A stretch of DNA of 64,000 bases from Apostichopus japonicus (taxonomy: Eukaryota > Echinodermata > Holothuroidea > Aspidochirotida > Stichopodidae): contig NC_092564.1 in the NCBI RefSeq assembly GCF_037975245.1, positions 13,790,484 through 13,854,483 of the forward strand, in the 5' to 3' direction. A program made the translations under genes and the position numbers. The notes beneath the pieces are model-generated. The model ran no database searches, had not been told where the DNA came from, and saw only the letters and a list, made by a program, of their open reading frames with translations. Positions 24,487-36,600 of the stretch are shown piece by piece (positions within the stretch are counted from its first letter, which is position 1; every line of letters begins with the position of its first letter).

Positions 24487-24744
24487 ATGGAATTCAATCC
24501 GTTAAAAGACTATCTTGGCCTGAATGCCTTGGTTTCAAGGTTTGTTGTTAGAGATTCTCAGCCGTTCACTGCTACCATCGATTTACAGCGACGTTGCAGT
24601 CCATGTGAGACGGAGGGTCCTGTCGGATCCGATACGGATGGCCCTCAGAATTCGAGCCATCAACTGCAGCCTTTTGAAATAATGAAGTTGAGTAGAGTGT
24701 ACGGCGACAAAAACAACAGGCGGAAGCCAAGGAAGCCACTGTCG
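24487..24744 (+). CDS. nanos: nanos exon 1 coding part
   Basis: 86 codons. Contains the NIM-like segment near the N-terminus and a basic tail ([12 protein letters not shown]) just before the zinc finger. Donor TCG|GTAAGT. Confidence 0.93.
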
Positions 24745-26389
24745 GTAAGTTGCCTCTTCTAAGTTCTAGTACAAGGCGTAGAAACCTTATAGGTCTTATT
24801 TTATAATATGGATTTTGCATTTTTTACAAGACAAGAATTTTGGGATATGATCGAGAACTTGCCTTGCCTTGCTTCTTGTATTCCAACTGATTAGCGAACA
24901 AGTAACATTGGTACCGGTGAAACTGCGCATTCGTGAGCTAACAATTATTCTATAAGAATGATTAGTGCAATATCCAAACGTTTGACATGTGACTATCGTT
25001 GTAGCAGTTTCTCTTGAACTTAAAAATGTATTTGCGACACAAATTGCGGTGGTATTCTAGTGTAATTATGCATAGGTCCAACTCCGTATTTTCGCTTATG
25101 TGGTGCCGTAGGAAGCAGTGAGAATTGTAATATACTACTAGTAATTAGCAAATCCTTTCTTATAAGAAATCTTAAGCCCCGTTTATTAAACATGAATATA
25201 GGCGTCTATGGACGACCGTCTTTCAGGATCTTTGCGTTTGTTACTATATTAGGATAACATGAGTTATCAGTCATTACTGCGATAATCTTTATTTTGTTAA
25301 CATTTCTTTAAATGTCAATTATTAGTCAGTTTTTCAGTTGGTTACCCCCCCCCCCCCCCCAATTAATAGCTAGCCTAAAACAGTTCATTGGTCGATAGAT
25401 CCTTTTAATAACTAGTACTAGTTTACGAAACTAAATTTGTAAACACGAAATTTAAAGTAGCCTTAAGTTAATAAAACGGCTTTTTCCGCGATAGCTGGCA
25501 CACTAAGAATTACCTTTGTAAACGTTGACCATATCATTAAATTGTGAAAATATTAAATGATTCTTTCATAAGCCTTGTCTTATCAATATAAATTGTAAAA
25601 GAACTGATAATTTCTTATTTTTCTAACTTGGCCTGTATGTACTCCCAGGACTGCTGGAAGTGAACCAACATGTTTCCAAATTGTTACGAACTGTATTGAA
25701 TAGTTATAATAAATGATACAGGCCTATAGTCAAGACATATGTAAATGATTTTTTTTTGTATTTACTAAATAACATTTTTCTCGGGAGGGGAGGGGGGCGG
25801 CGGGTTTAACGATTATAACCTCCGTTCATTAATTTTTTTAATACACATTTTGATGTCACATGTACATGCTCCATTGATGTTTTTGAGTACAATTATACTT
25901 TGTCTTTGCCCTACTGGAAATAACTTACATAAAAAATAGCTTTGATTATATAAAGGAGGTACATTATGCGAGAGCTGCCAGTGGCGAATTATTTCGGGAA
26001 ATGATTGATGTAATTCCTATATTTAATTTCACCATTCTTTTTGTAATTAATGGAATGACTTTCTCTTAAGGTTTTTAACGATCATTCTCCATTTATTAAT
26101 GTTTTTGAGAACAAGGTGTGTAATATACTCTTGTCATGCCACATTGAAATGCCCCATTGATACATGTTTTTGAGTACAAGTTATACTTTCTGTCTTGCCA
26201 CAGCACTGTGTCTTCTGTAAGAACAACGCAGAGAGTGAAAGGGTTTTCTCATCACATACACTGAAAGACGAGAATCACAACATCACATGCCCAATACTCC
26301 GGGCTTACACCTGCCCAATTTGTGGAGCCAACGGAGATTCAGCGCATACCATCAAGTATTGCCCTTTGAATAGGGGCTCAAGTTTTTAA
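24487..26389 (+). CDS. nanos: Nanos-like RNA-binding zinc-finger protein (2 exons, 147 aa)
   Basis: Nanos represses translation and promotes decay of target mRNAs, with Pumilio and the CCR4-NOT deadenylase, mainly in germline precursors. Exons 24487-24744 and 26204-26389 join in phase 0 to 147 residues. Residues 1-20 hold a NOT1-interacting-type motif, [14 protein letters not shown]. The last 61 residues hold the double zinc finger with exact Nanos spacing, CX2CX12HX10C, seven residues, then CX2CX7HX4C (CVFCKNN .. CPILRAY .. [18 protein letters not shown]). The middle is Ser/Pro-rich and unconserved. The ATG at 24487 has G at -3 and +4; an in-frame TGA lies at 24394. The intron splits the N-terminal part from the finger. 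Which nanos paralogue this is cannot be told here. Confidence 0.95.
24745..26203 (+). other. nanos intron
   Basis: 1459 bp. It has a 17-bp-class poly-C run near 25345. The 3' splice-site region looks like a diverged duplicate of sequence about 280 bp upstream (near 25800-25920). Confidence 0.75.
26204..26389 (+). CDS. nanos: nanos exon 2 (zinc fingers, stop)
   Basis: 61 codons plus TAA. Begins HCVFCKNN after acceptor ttgccacAG and ends NRGSSF. All eight zinc ligands are present. Confidence 0.95.
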   Translation, partial: HCVFCKNNAESERVFSSHTLKDENHNITCPILRAYTCPICGANGDSAHTIKYCPLNRGSSF

Positions 26390-27220
26390 GGTAAATATTT
26401 CAATTTTTTCTTTGCATTTTTAGGAACATTAAAGGGATTTTCCAGAGGGTTACCATCAAATTCACTATACAAAACTGAAACTTCTGATCACTAGAAAATT
26501 GTTATTTATTTTCCAAAGTGTTTTATTTAATATCAGTGTTTCTATCAAAGTAAATTTTCAGATACGTTTTCATCAGAAGAACAAATTCCAATGAATTCAT
26601 AGGCGACATGTACTTTAAATTTTCATGCACCAAAAGAACTGCTCTGTTTTATGAAGTTTTAAATTGTTAGTGTTATTGCGTAGCTATTTCAAAATCCTCT
26701 TTATTTTGAGCAAGGGGTTCTTAATTTGTCAATGCATGTAAAATAATATGCATTGGCCATGGGATCATGATTTTGGAGCTGGAGAGTGTTGTAAGCTAGT
26801 TGTCAGAAGGTCAAAATTATCTTGATCGTGAAATTTGCAAATGTTCTAGAGACGACGTGTGTATTGCGGGTATCTGAAACCACAAATGTTTACTTACGAA
26901 TATGTACATTATAAAGCAATATATTTTGGTTAACAAGAATCTTATCCAAATTTGACAAGTTTAAATATTAACAACCCTTCCACTGTCAAGAATTGGTTTA
27001 ATGCAATTGAAGTTTATTGTTAAGAAGATGTTTAATTAAGGTGTACAATATTATTGTAAACTAGGCATGTTAGAGTCTGTGTCACTTAAAGGTCCGTGTA
27101 AATTTAAAGTCTCAGTACTTGTTTGCCAAATTTGAACTTCAGCATTTCCAGCTTGTTGCACTCAAAAGCTCAGTGTTTATTATTTTTATTGACATATCTG
27201 TCATTTAAATTTTTGAGCTG

Positions 27221-27226
27221 AATAAA
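27221..27226 (+). terminator. Candidate nanos poly(A) signal
   Basis: AATAAA about 830 nt after the stop codon; a second AATAAA lies at 27516-27521. Either could end the 3' UTR. No transcript evidence. Confidence 0.35.
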
Positions 27227-27843
27227 ATTCAGCAGCTTTTTAAACGAGATAGATTCTACTAACTTCAAATTTGCAAGCCCTGCCCAAAAATTGTGCGCCC
27301 ATCAATTTCTAATTTGTTTACCTTTAAGCCTATGCCTACTTTGCACTTTTGTGGCTCGCCTAAGGTCCCTTCTCTTCAAAGGTTTTCATTCTGTCTTACC
27401 AATGTAGCTTGCAAAATTGTATGATTTCCTTCCATTGCAATGGATAAGCAGTGATTTTCAGATGTTTAACACATCCATGGCATTATAAAAAGTGGGTGAT
27501 ATGAATTAGGACTGCAATAAAATCTTGATTAAGCTGCATGTGTATTGTAGACTGCCCACAGCTGATCGATGGATATACAAGACGTTGACATGGGCCGTCA
27601 AGGTGGTTTATGGTTAATCGTTTCACGCCACAAGGGCTGGGCAACAGGAAATAATAAGTAATTTCTTTCTTTCGATTTCGACAGCTTTACTCCATTAAAA
27701 TCACCTGGTCAGTACATATGGAAGAAGAAACATTGGGATCTACTTAAAAAGTTTTTTTTTCAGAACTCTATCAGCTTTTTAAACACTTTCTATTTTTTTT
27801 TTTTTTTACAGCTTTCAAGATCCAACTGATGGAAGATTCATTT

Positions 27844-28003
27844 GCCGGGAGGGGGGGTTGGGTATAGAGGCTGCCAGGCAGAAAGGTTGGCGAACGGACT
27901 TACCTGTGAGGTCACGATGCTGGGGGGGGGGGTTGGGTTGGGCATAGAGGCTGCCAGGCGGAAAGGTTGGCGAACAGGCTTACCAGTGAGGTCACAATGC
28001 TGC
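27844..28003 (+). repeat. 80-bp tandem duplication, G-rich
   Basis: Two copies of gggggttgggYatagaggc followed by tgccaggc.gaaaggttggcgaac, 80 bp apart (landmarks at 27861 and 27941), with a few substitutions. Confidence 0.85.
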
Positions 28004-28950
28004 TATGGCGAGAGCTATGCTTTGTTTCCAAAGAAAACATTGAACAGTCTTGTATGGGAAGTAGATATTGTGAAGGGGACGGCCCAGATGTTGGTTTAGT
28101 GCAGATTACGTTCCATGATGAGCGAAACACAATTTGAGAGGAGATATTCCATTTTACCATGGTGCACATGTTTGATAAAGTTAACAATCGCCACAGGAGA
28201 ACGGAGAGCAATTTGTCTTGAACAATTCCATCTTTGTATGGCTGGTGGGGCAACTTTATCAGCCTCTGTCTGAAAATGTTTTATTTAGTAAATCACTTCA
28301 CATGTTTCTGTTGCCTGATTTGGATTTTAATTCAGCATTTGGTACTGTGCATGGGGAGGGATATACAAATTAAGTAGCAAATAACCTTATGTAATCGCAC
28401 AGTCTAAGTTAAAAAGTTTTCCTTTTTTGCCTCCAGTTCATCATATCTATTTTCAATTTTGTTTTGAGGGGAGAGGGAGGGGGCATTAAAGGAATGTTTT
28501 CAGAGAGTTATGTTAATAATTAACACGGCAAAGTTGCCACTTATCGTGAGAAACATGCCCATTTTCTTTTGTCTTATCCACCTGCTTAAGGAATGTATAA
28601 TGTCTAATCTAAATTGTGGAATTGAAGCTTTAATTAATAATTAAGCACTTTACAAAACATCATAAATTTCTAGCGAAATTGTTTTCAACTTAAATTACTT
28701 TTTAACAAAATCGCCACTATGTTTTTGCCATTTTAGGAATGCTTAATACGGTTTCAAGTTTTTACTACTTCTTAATTATTCTTCTTATGTAATTTATTTT
28801 TAATTGGTCTGCAAGACAATGATGTGTAAATACAAATTGATTAGTTACAGTAATCTTCTTTTTATTACATAGCTTCTTTTGAATTCTGCGTCTCTTTGCA
28901 GGGAACTTTTTTTACTGAAGAAAGATGACACTCGAGTTAAAATTTATTTA

Positions 28951-30027
28951 ACGTAAATTAATGCAACAACAAAAAGAAACGAAAGAAAAGAAAATTTAAA
29001 CCGAACTTGAATGTTTTTATTACAAAGTAAAAAGTTATTCCCTGTCTTCCACCGCTCCTTACACTTCGGTCAACTGCTGTCTCACGACCCACTTCTTCCT
29101 TGGTAAATCGCACATTGCCTACCAACAAGCTTTTACCCGCCGTCAGTTTTCTTGCTTAATATTTGCATCATATGAAAGTACAAAGGCGGAGTTAGATACC
29201 GTTGTTCCTAGTTTAAATGCGGCAACTGGACCGTGGGAAAAAGCTCTCATCGTGTCTTTTAAATGATAGTTACTAACCATGGTTTAACAGGTTAACTTAA
29301 ACGCATTTAACGTAAATTAATGCAACAACAAAAAGAAACGAAAGAAAAGAAAATTTAAACCGAACTTGAATGTTTTTATTACAAAGTAAAAAGTTATTCC
29401 CTGTCTTCCACCGCTCCTTACACTTCGGTCAACTGCTGTCTCACGACCCACTTCTTCCTTGGTAAATCGCACATTGCCTACCAACAAGCTTTTACCCGCC
29501 GTCAGTTTTCTTGCTTAATATTTGCATCATATGAAAGTACAAAGGCGGAGTTAGATACCGTTGTTCCTAGTTTAAATGCGGCAACTGGACCGTGGGAAAA
29601 AGCTCTCATCGTGTCTTTTAAATGATAGTTACTAACCATGGTTTAACAGGTTAACTTAAACGCATTTAACGTAAATTAATGCAACAACAAAAAGAAACGA
29701 AAGAAAAGAAAATTTAAACCGAACTTGAATGTTTTTATTACAAAGTAAAAAGTTATTCCCTGTCTTCCACCGCTCCTTACACTTCGGTCAACTGCTGTCT
29801 CACGACCCACTTCTTCCTTGGTAAATCGCACATTGCCTACCAACAAGCTTTTACCCGCCGTCAGTTTTCTTGCTTAATATTTGCATCATATGAAAGTACA
29901 AAGGCGGAGTTAGATACCGTTGTTCCTAGTTTAAATGCGGCAACTGGACCGTGGGAAAAAGCTCTCATCGTGTCTTTTAAATGATAGTTACTAACCATGG
30001 TTTAACAGGTTAACTTAAACGCATTTA
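28951..30027. repeat. Three identical tandem copies of a 359-bp unit
   Basis: Units start at 28951, 29310 and 29669 with acgtaaatta; I read the three copies as identical. The unit contains cttccaccgctccttacac and ttggtaaatcgcacattgcc. It matches no rRNA, snRNA or tRNA I know. Flanking sequence keeps only a few bases of similarity, so exactly three units are present. Confidence 0.95.
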
Positions 30028-33000
30028 TTACTTTGGCGCCATTTTTTCACGTAATGGGGACAACATGCACGGGCGGCTGACAAATTAGCGCTTTACTTGA
30101 AAGAGTTACTCTAGTGGCTGAAACTAGTCGTTCAGCTAAATTGAAATTGCGAATCTGGAAGTTATGAAATAAATGTCGTCATTGTAAATGGGGAAGCAGT
30201 TGTCCAAAAACATTTGTTTGTTGTTCATTGAACTTTTGAGGTCCCGAATTATTGTTACTAAATATCACCAAATTGCGGGGAAAGAACAACGTACAAGAAA
30301 CCGGACCAGCTATGTAGTATTAGTACAGGATGCGTTGTCACAATGACAGATACTTAAAAATTCCAAAACATCAGATTTGAAGCAATTGCGAACGGGCGAT
30401 TCACATAAAAAAAATTCCTAATCCCATGATGATATAATAGCACGTAAACGCAGGCCAAAGCGCGAGCAATTGCTCTCGCAGCAGATCGATTTCCTACAAC
30501 GTTAAACGTTTTCATATCAACACGGCAAACAATGACATGAATTATGAGACACGAATCATCATACTGTGTTATAATTGCCCTCTTGTGTACCGGTACCTTC
30601 CATGCGAGAGATAGTTAACCGTTTTTTTTACACCAAGTGAAAGAAGAAAAACACCCGCCCCCCCAAAAAAAACAAGAAAAAAAAACATACAATAGTAGTA
30701 TCCAGATCTAATCGGAAGGTTGTGCTAATTAATAATTATTTCAGGTTCGGTGGGCTTAATATATTTTTTTGGGGGGGGGGGCAGGAGTGAAACAAGAATA
30801 TTAATACATTTTCTGAAGCATACTTTAACTATACACTAGGTAAGTAGCCTTACATCGCAAGTATTTGTTTTAAGTACTCTGTGTGAGGTTGATAAAATGT
30901 GTGAGAGGGGGGTACGTACACCTATAGTAGTGGTCCAATTCTTTCCAGCTAAATGCAAAAGAGCTGCACCGAGTGGCCAGTATGGGACAATATCACCAGG
31001 GCCAATTTTCCCCCCTTTGCCCTACATATTTTGCATCATCCCTGTATCATGTTACATTTTCACGGAGCCCCTCCCCCTCATTGACCCCGGGGCTGTAGTC
31101 CTCATCCGCTTCGTCAGGCCTTGGGGAGACTTGTTTTATTACCTGTGAATTTTTGCTCTGAGAATACCCCATTGGGTTTGCAAAACTAGTATGGGTTCCA
31201 TGATTTTCATTGCTCACCGCATTCTTTACAATTGAATAGCTCAACACCTACTTTGGTTATCTTTGCCAGTCCAAATGTTTGGTCTCTTGGGTTTTCGCAC
31301 GAGACACACGTTTCAGTGAAGTTATGTGAATAATCCCAGTTCTGTCCAAAAATATGATTGATCAAGCAGATTCACGAGATTTATCATGTCACTCATATGG
31401 TGACCACCCTACATTTGTGGTCATTAGTTACGTAATCGTGAACTCCCATATGAACGTGCACACCATAAAACTGCCAAGTTATCGTTGAGCTCACGGTTGT
31501 GAAAATACCAGCGAAATTTCAAGCGATATTGCTGCTCGTCGAACCAGGGAGCACTGCCAGAACGTACCCTTGATATATTTGCAGAGTTGTCCATCAACGG
31601 AGCACGCCCTCGGCTTGGACTTTAAATTCGTCTCTGAAGTGTAGTTGGATTGCCTTTGCAAGTTTGATTTGCTTTTGCTGTTCCTGTTTTTTCCCTCTTC
31701 TTGAGGTGTTTGGCACCGTGATTAGAATAAAATAATATCAAATCAGGGGTAATTTTTTGGGAAAAGTTGCTATGAAACACGTTTGATCTATTATTATCTA
31801 TAGTATAAGAACCGTCCAGCATATTTGTATTTGTTTCGGACTTTGTGGTGTTTTCTAATTTTCCGAAAATGTTCATATTTTATTTTTTTAATAAAACCGG
31901 TGGAATTCCAAGCATGACTGATAAACAACTTTTACCCTTCGAGAGGGTTAGATAGAGCCTTTCAGCAGCACAATGAAATGAAACGACTGTTTGTTGTAGA
32001 TTAACACATACGGCCTTGCATATGCTGTGACCAGCGACAATGCTAATTTTTTCGTTTCTTAGGTGATGTACGACGCAAGGAATTTCCGCAACAGTCCTCC
32101 CGCTGTATGAAGGTACATTGTTTGTGGTATGGTTTGGCGGAATTTGAGAAATCCACAATTTTAAGATGAATCACGTGTAAGGTAATGTGAACGTTACAGA
32201 AATTTCGAAAGAGATGCATCCCTGAGTACAAAAACCCGTTGAAATTTGTCATTTTCTGATGAAACTTACTAAAATTGGCTTAATTTAGGTTAGGCCTAGC
32301 CAACACAAAACTGAGTTCTACTTGTAGCCTAACTAAGGCTTCTAAGTCTAAACTAGCCTATGCCTTCTGTCGTTGCGTGCGTTAGCGTACGTCAACCATC
32401 GTCATTGTAATCAACATTGAAGAATAATGATACGGTAATAGGCTAGTACTAGTACTGGCTGAAGTATTACTTACTACTGCCGTACTGGCTAAACCTACTC
32501 AACCTACTGACTGTGTGAGGCTTAAAATAAGACGAGGCCTAAGTATTATTAGTCTAACTAAGGTTAAGTTCTGGTTGAAGTTGGGTAGTCTAGGATAGGT
32601 TATTCCTTTGCTAGCCAAAAATGGAAAATGTCTCATAATTGCAAGGCTTTTGTAGTGATGTAAAAGTGCTTAATAGTACCAAAAATTTGAGAATAGCCCC
32701 TCATTGCCTAAGATAAATTGTCTACCAAAAAATGGCTATAGCTAGGCTTGCCAGTTTTGCTTAACCCCCTGAAAGTTAACAGGGAATGTATTGATGTGAT
32801 AAGCTTCAGGGATAGCGGTCATGATCTCTCTTATTTACATGGGAAAATGGTTGGGATTCCCATATCATTCTTCCTGAGAAGATGAGACGGACCAAAAATT
32901 GCGATTAAAAATTAACTACAACTACTCCTTGGTGAAGCCCATCCTACATCTGTAGACCATCTACTTGTATGTTAGTTGGTATGTTATGGTAGCCTGTCCC

Positions 33001-33030
33001 AAGTTTATGTGTTATATTCTTTCTTTACAG

Positions 33031-33641
33031 ATTGACTGAACGTGCCTCCTGATGTTGCTTCAAGGCACAACTAGCAGTGACTCACTTATTCTGAGTAGGA
33101 GATATCTTCAAAGATGTCTGCTAAGGGTGACAGCAAAAACAGCACAAAGCGACATAACAATGTGAAGAAGGAACCCTTTGACCCAGGAGGCAAGACAGGA
33201 TCAGTAAACGATACAACACATGCCCCATCCGTGGAGCGTTCTCACTCTCAGTTTAGTGAGCAACATGAAAAAGTGAGAGACACAGTTACCAGATCGCAAT
33301 CAGTCAACTCATTAGGCAAAGAAACACAAAGTTATGAAATAGCATGGACCGGCACTCCAGATATTTCTATCACTGAATCACCGAACAATATTCCGCTTGA
33401 TAAGCCTAGGAGACTCGTACTGTACTCTAGCAAGATTAAGAACAATACTTTGCTAATGAGTGCAGCCTTACCAGGGGTAAGAACAGTGCAATACAAATAT
33501 GAAGGAGGACCAACTGGTCTGGAGGTGATCCTCAAATTAACCAAACATGCCTTAGCCGGAACCAAAGTAGAAAGCATTGCTATCATTCCTCATACGAAAC
33601 CTGGCAATATTCTGTTATGTAATAACGGAGAGAAAAAAGAG
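33031..33641 (+). CDS. NEK9: NEK9-like exon 1 (5' UTR end, start, DUF4347-like first half)
   Basis: Acceptor ttctttacAG at 33030 shows that at least one non-coding exon lies upstream. The coding part is 33114-33641, 176 codons. Residues 100-168 carry [11 protein letters not shown], a predicted helix-strand run, and [15 protein letters not shown] with His160. Donor GAG|GTGAGT. Confidence 0.88.
33052..33165 (+). promoter_or_regulatory. Upstream ORF overlapping the NEK9-like start
   Basis: An ATG at 33052 (weak context, C at -3) opens a 37-codon frame ending TGA at 33163-33165. It runs out of frame across the main ATG at 33114. It could reduce translation of the kinase, with leaky scanning to the better-placed main ATG (A at -3). 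Confidence 0.5.
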
Positions 33642-36600
33642 GTGAGTGCCATACAGCTGAATTTTTTAATTATTCCAGTTAAGTATTTATCCTGGTTTGT
33701 TCTATTACTTTTGTCTTCTGGAAAGGCTTAAGTAGCAATATTTTGGGGTTGTATTCTTAAACTGAGCTTGACAAATTAACAGTCTTTTTAGTGTCCAAAT
33801 CACAAAAAATCATTGTACTATTTGCAAATGGAGTATGCTAAATATGAATTGTTACTAATGATGACACAGTTGATGATATTGTAGAGATTATGGTGTACTG
33901 TAAGAGGATATGCAATTAAACTTGCAAATCCCAAATAATGTTCATGATGGCTTTAATGCAATGTAATTACAAGAAGTACAGTTTTTAAATCAATTTTGGA
34001 AAATAAAATACAGGGACTAAATTTGTGTACAGATTTTGTGTAGCAGTTTTGAAAGCTGTTAACACCCATGGAAAGCTATTGTTCTTGTGTGCAAAAAATG
34101 CTACACATCTTTTCACTTGAATCGCAATTTGCTTGGCATTTTGCTTTGCAATATCGGATAAAATATTCAGTGTAACATAGAGTATTGTTGTGTGTAATTT
34201 TCTTTTTTCAACATTTAAAAGTGAGATACTGTAATTGGTAGAAAATGGGTGCTACTGTACATAGTCCTTAATGCAATGTGCTTTAATACCGCTCTATTTG
34301 CCTTGGCTTGCTTTTATAAGATTTTTTCTTTACAGGTTCTGACCGCTCACAATGTTAAAGATCAACAGGCCATACAAAAGTTCTTTCAAAGTTTGGTGGA
34401 GATGTGTATGGACAGTCAGCTACCGACAGCAAGACTTGATTTCTTGGCTTGCAGCGCTTTGAGATCATCAGACATTGAATCTTTGGCCGCTGCTCTTAAA
34501 ACCATAACTAAGGTAATTTGTTAAGCTTGATCAATCGTAAGGTTATGCAAGGCTTTACTTTCCATTTTTAGCATTTTATGATTCATATCACTCAAAATTG
34601 GTGTGCAACAACATGTCAATGTTAAATTTGTCCATCTTTTATGTAAGTGACTTCTCTATGACACTTTTTGTTGTACATGTACTGTCAGGTGGCCACAAAC
34701 ATCCTTTAATATTTTACAGGTAGAAGTCGGCATGTCCAAAGACATTCTGGGTTCAGATATTGCTCTCCGGGAAGTTGAAAAGGAATCAAATGCCAGGTAA
34801 AATACTGACCTATCCTACCTTGTTGCCTGGAATGTCATTCAAATGTGATTTAAATTTATGCAGTTTTAAAGTATCATGATATACATGAGCAAAAACAGAT
34901 CTAGAGTTAATCCTTTTAATGGCAATTGTTGAAATGTTTCAAACTTAAGGTGAAGCTGGACTTCCATTTAAGCAATGTCACATGTGATTTAAAATAGTCT
35001 AGTACACACAACTTGCATATTTGGTAAAAAGGTAAAATTTTAAAATGTTATGGAAATTTTTGTGTCAACTAGAGATCCAAACATGCAAATGGCTATGAGT
35101 GTTCCGAACAAATGTGTAAATATTTGCCAAAAATGCCAGCAATTAAATACTGGTCATTCATGGTCAGGCTGTAAAGACCATTTTACTGACATTCAGAAAG
35201 CACTTTTCCTTACTGACACATCTTAATGTCGAGATCTTGGAATTGTTTTAAAAAGTTTAAGAAATTTTGGAGCATGTTAACATTTGGATTGCCATTTGGG
35301 TAAGTTAGGCTGCACATTATATTGTGTTACTGAATAATTGTTGTATTTCCTATAGTATCACAGATAGGATGCATCATATCACCTTGAACATTTTTCTCTT
35401 ATTGGTTTCAGTTCAATCGGAGGTTTATATTTTTCTGTGGAGAAGCTGAAGAGTTGGAGCCCTAGACCTCAAAGTCTTGCTGGATTTGAGAGGATTCGAA
35501 CAGTTGGAAAAGGTTTGTCATTTCTTTAAAAAGTGGTAGAACAGACTTTTCATTATGGATAAATCTATATAATTTGTGTCAATTTGTTGAATTGTATTGA
35601 CAATAGGTAGAGAAGGAAAGTACCCCCAATGGTTATATTTTGTTAGTGTCGGGGTAATTTTGTTAGAGAACTTATTTTCCTGGCAGTGAAATTCATTCCT
35701 TAGAATTCAAATTTGTCTTCAATATGCTTGAGAATCCCACTGAATAATCTTAAAGTGCACCTCATTGTACATTGTTCTCTGGCCATATTCTTTGCCAAGC
35801 AACAATTTAATTTAATTTTATAGAAATGTTGGAGGTGTGCAGTGTAAACAATAGAAAACAACCTTTCTATTACAACAAGGGGGTAAGAGGAGGCCCAGGA
35901 GGATGGATTCAAATGGTGCTGTTAAAGGACTATCAACACACTTTCAATAACTGTCAGTTTAGCATGAGGTACTTATTGTTATTGTCTTTTTTTCACCTCT
36001 CAGGTGCATATGGAGCAGCAGTTTTATACAGAAAGAAAGATGATGACTCCCTTGTTATTTTGAAAGAAATTAATATGCATGACCTGAATGCAAATGAGAG
36101 ACAGATGGCATTAAATGAGGTAAGTGGTGAATGTTGAAAATAAGTACCTGAACATTGCTTCATAATGTAATGTTTAAATTACTACCTACTGTCTTGTTTG
36201 AAAATCAGCCAATAAAAGCCCTTCTTCATATTCATTTTAGGATACTAAAAGCTGTTAAGTAATTGTCCATGAGTGATAATCAATTTGCATTTTCAGAAAT
36301 AAAACACATAGAAACAAGCATATCGTTTGAAGAAGTAGGTATCTATATAACTGTATGGTTTTGCTAAGGATGCAAGACAATCAAAATCTCATCAAAGACC
36401 ATTCAAATATCATCAACCCATAAATATAGACAACCATACATTTTGTATAAAGAAATTGAAGTTAATAAATGTATGGCTCTAATTTTTATACTGCCCTTTT
36501 CTCACCTTTCATACCAGATCCGTGTTCTAAGCATGCTAGACCATCCAAATATCATCAGCTATTATGACAGTTTTGAAGAAGATGGTACACTCATGATTGA

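Larger units (their letters stand above)
27240..33030. other. nanos-NEK9 intergenic interval
   Basis: Apart from the 80-bp and 359-bp tandem repeats it shows scattered short open frames, mostly on the minus strand at 31622-32252. None resembles a family I know. The upstream 5' UTR exon(s) and promoter of the NEK9-like gene probably lie in its right part but could not be placed. Confidence 0.6.

Noticed and set aside
31622-32252. Cluster of three minus-strand frames (84, 92 and 69 residues)
   Set aside because: No recognisable domain and no consistent splicing between them. Left uncalled, though a decayed transposon is possible.
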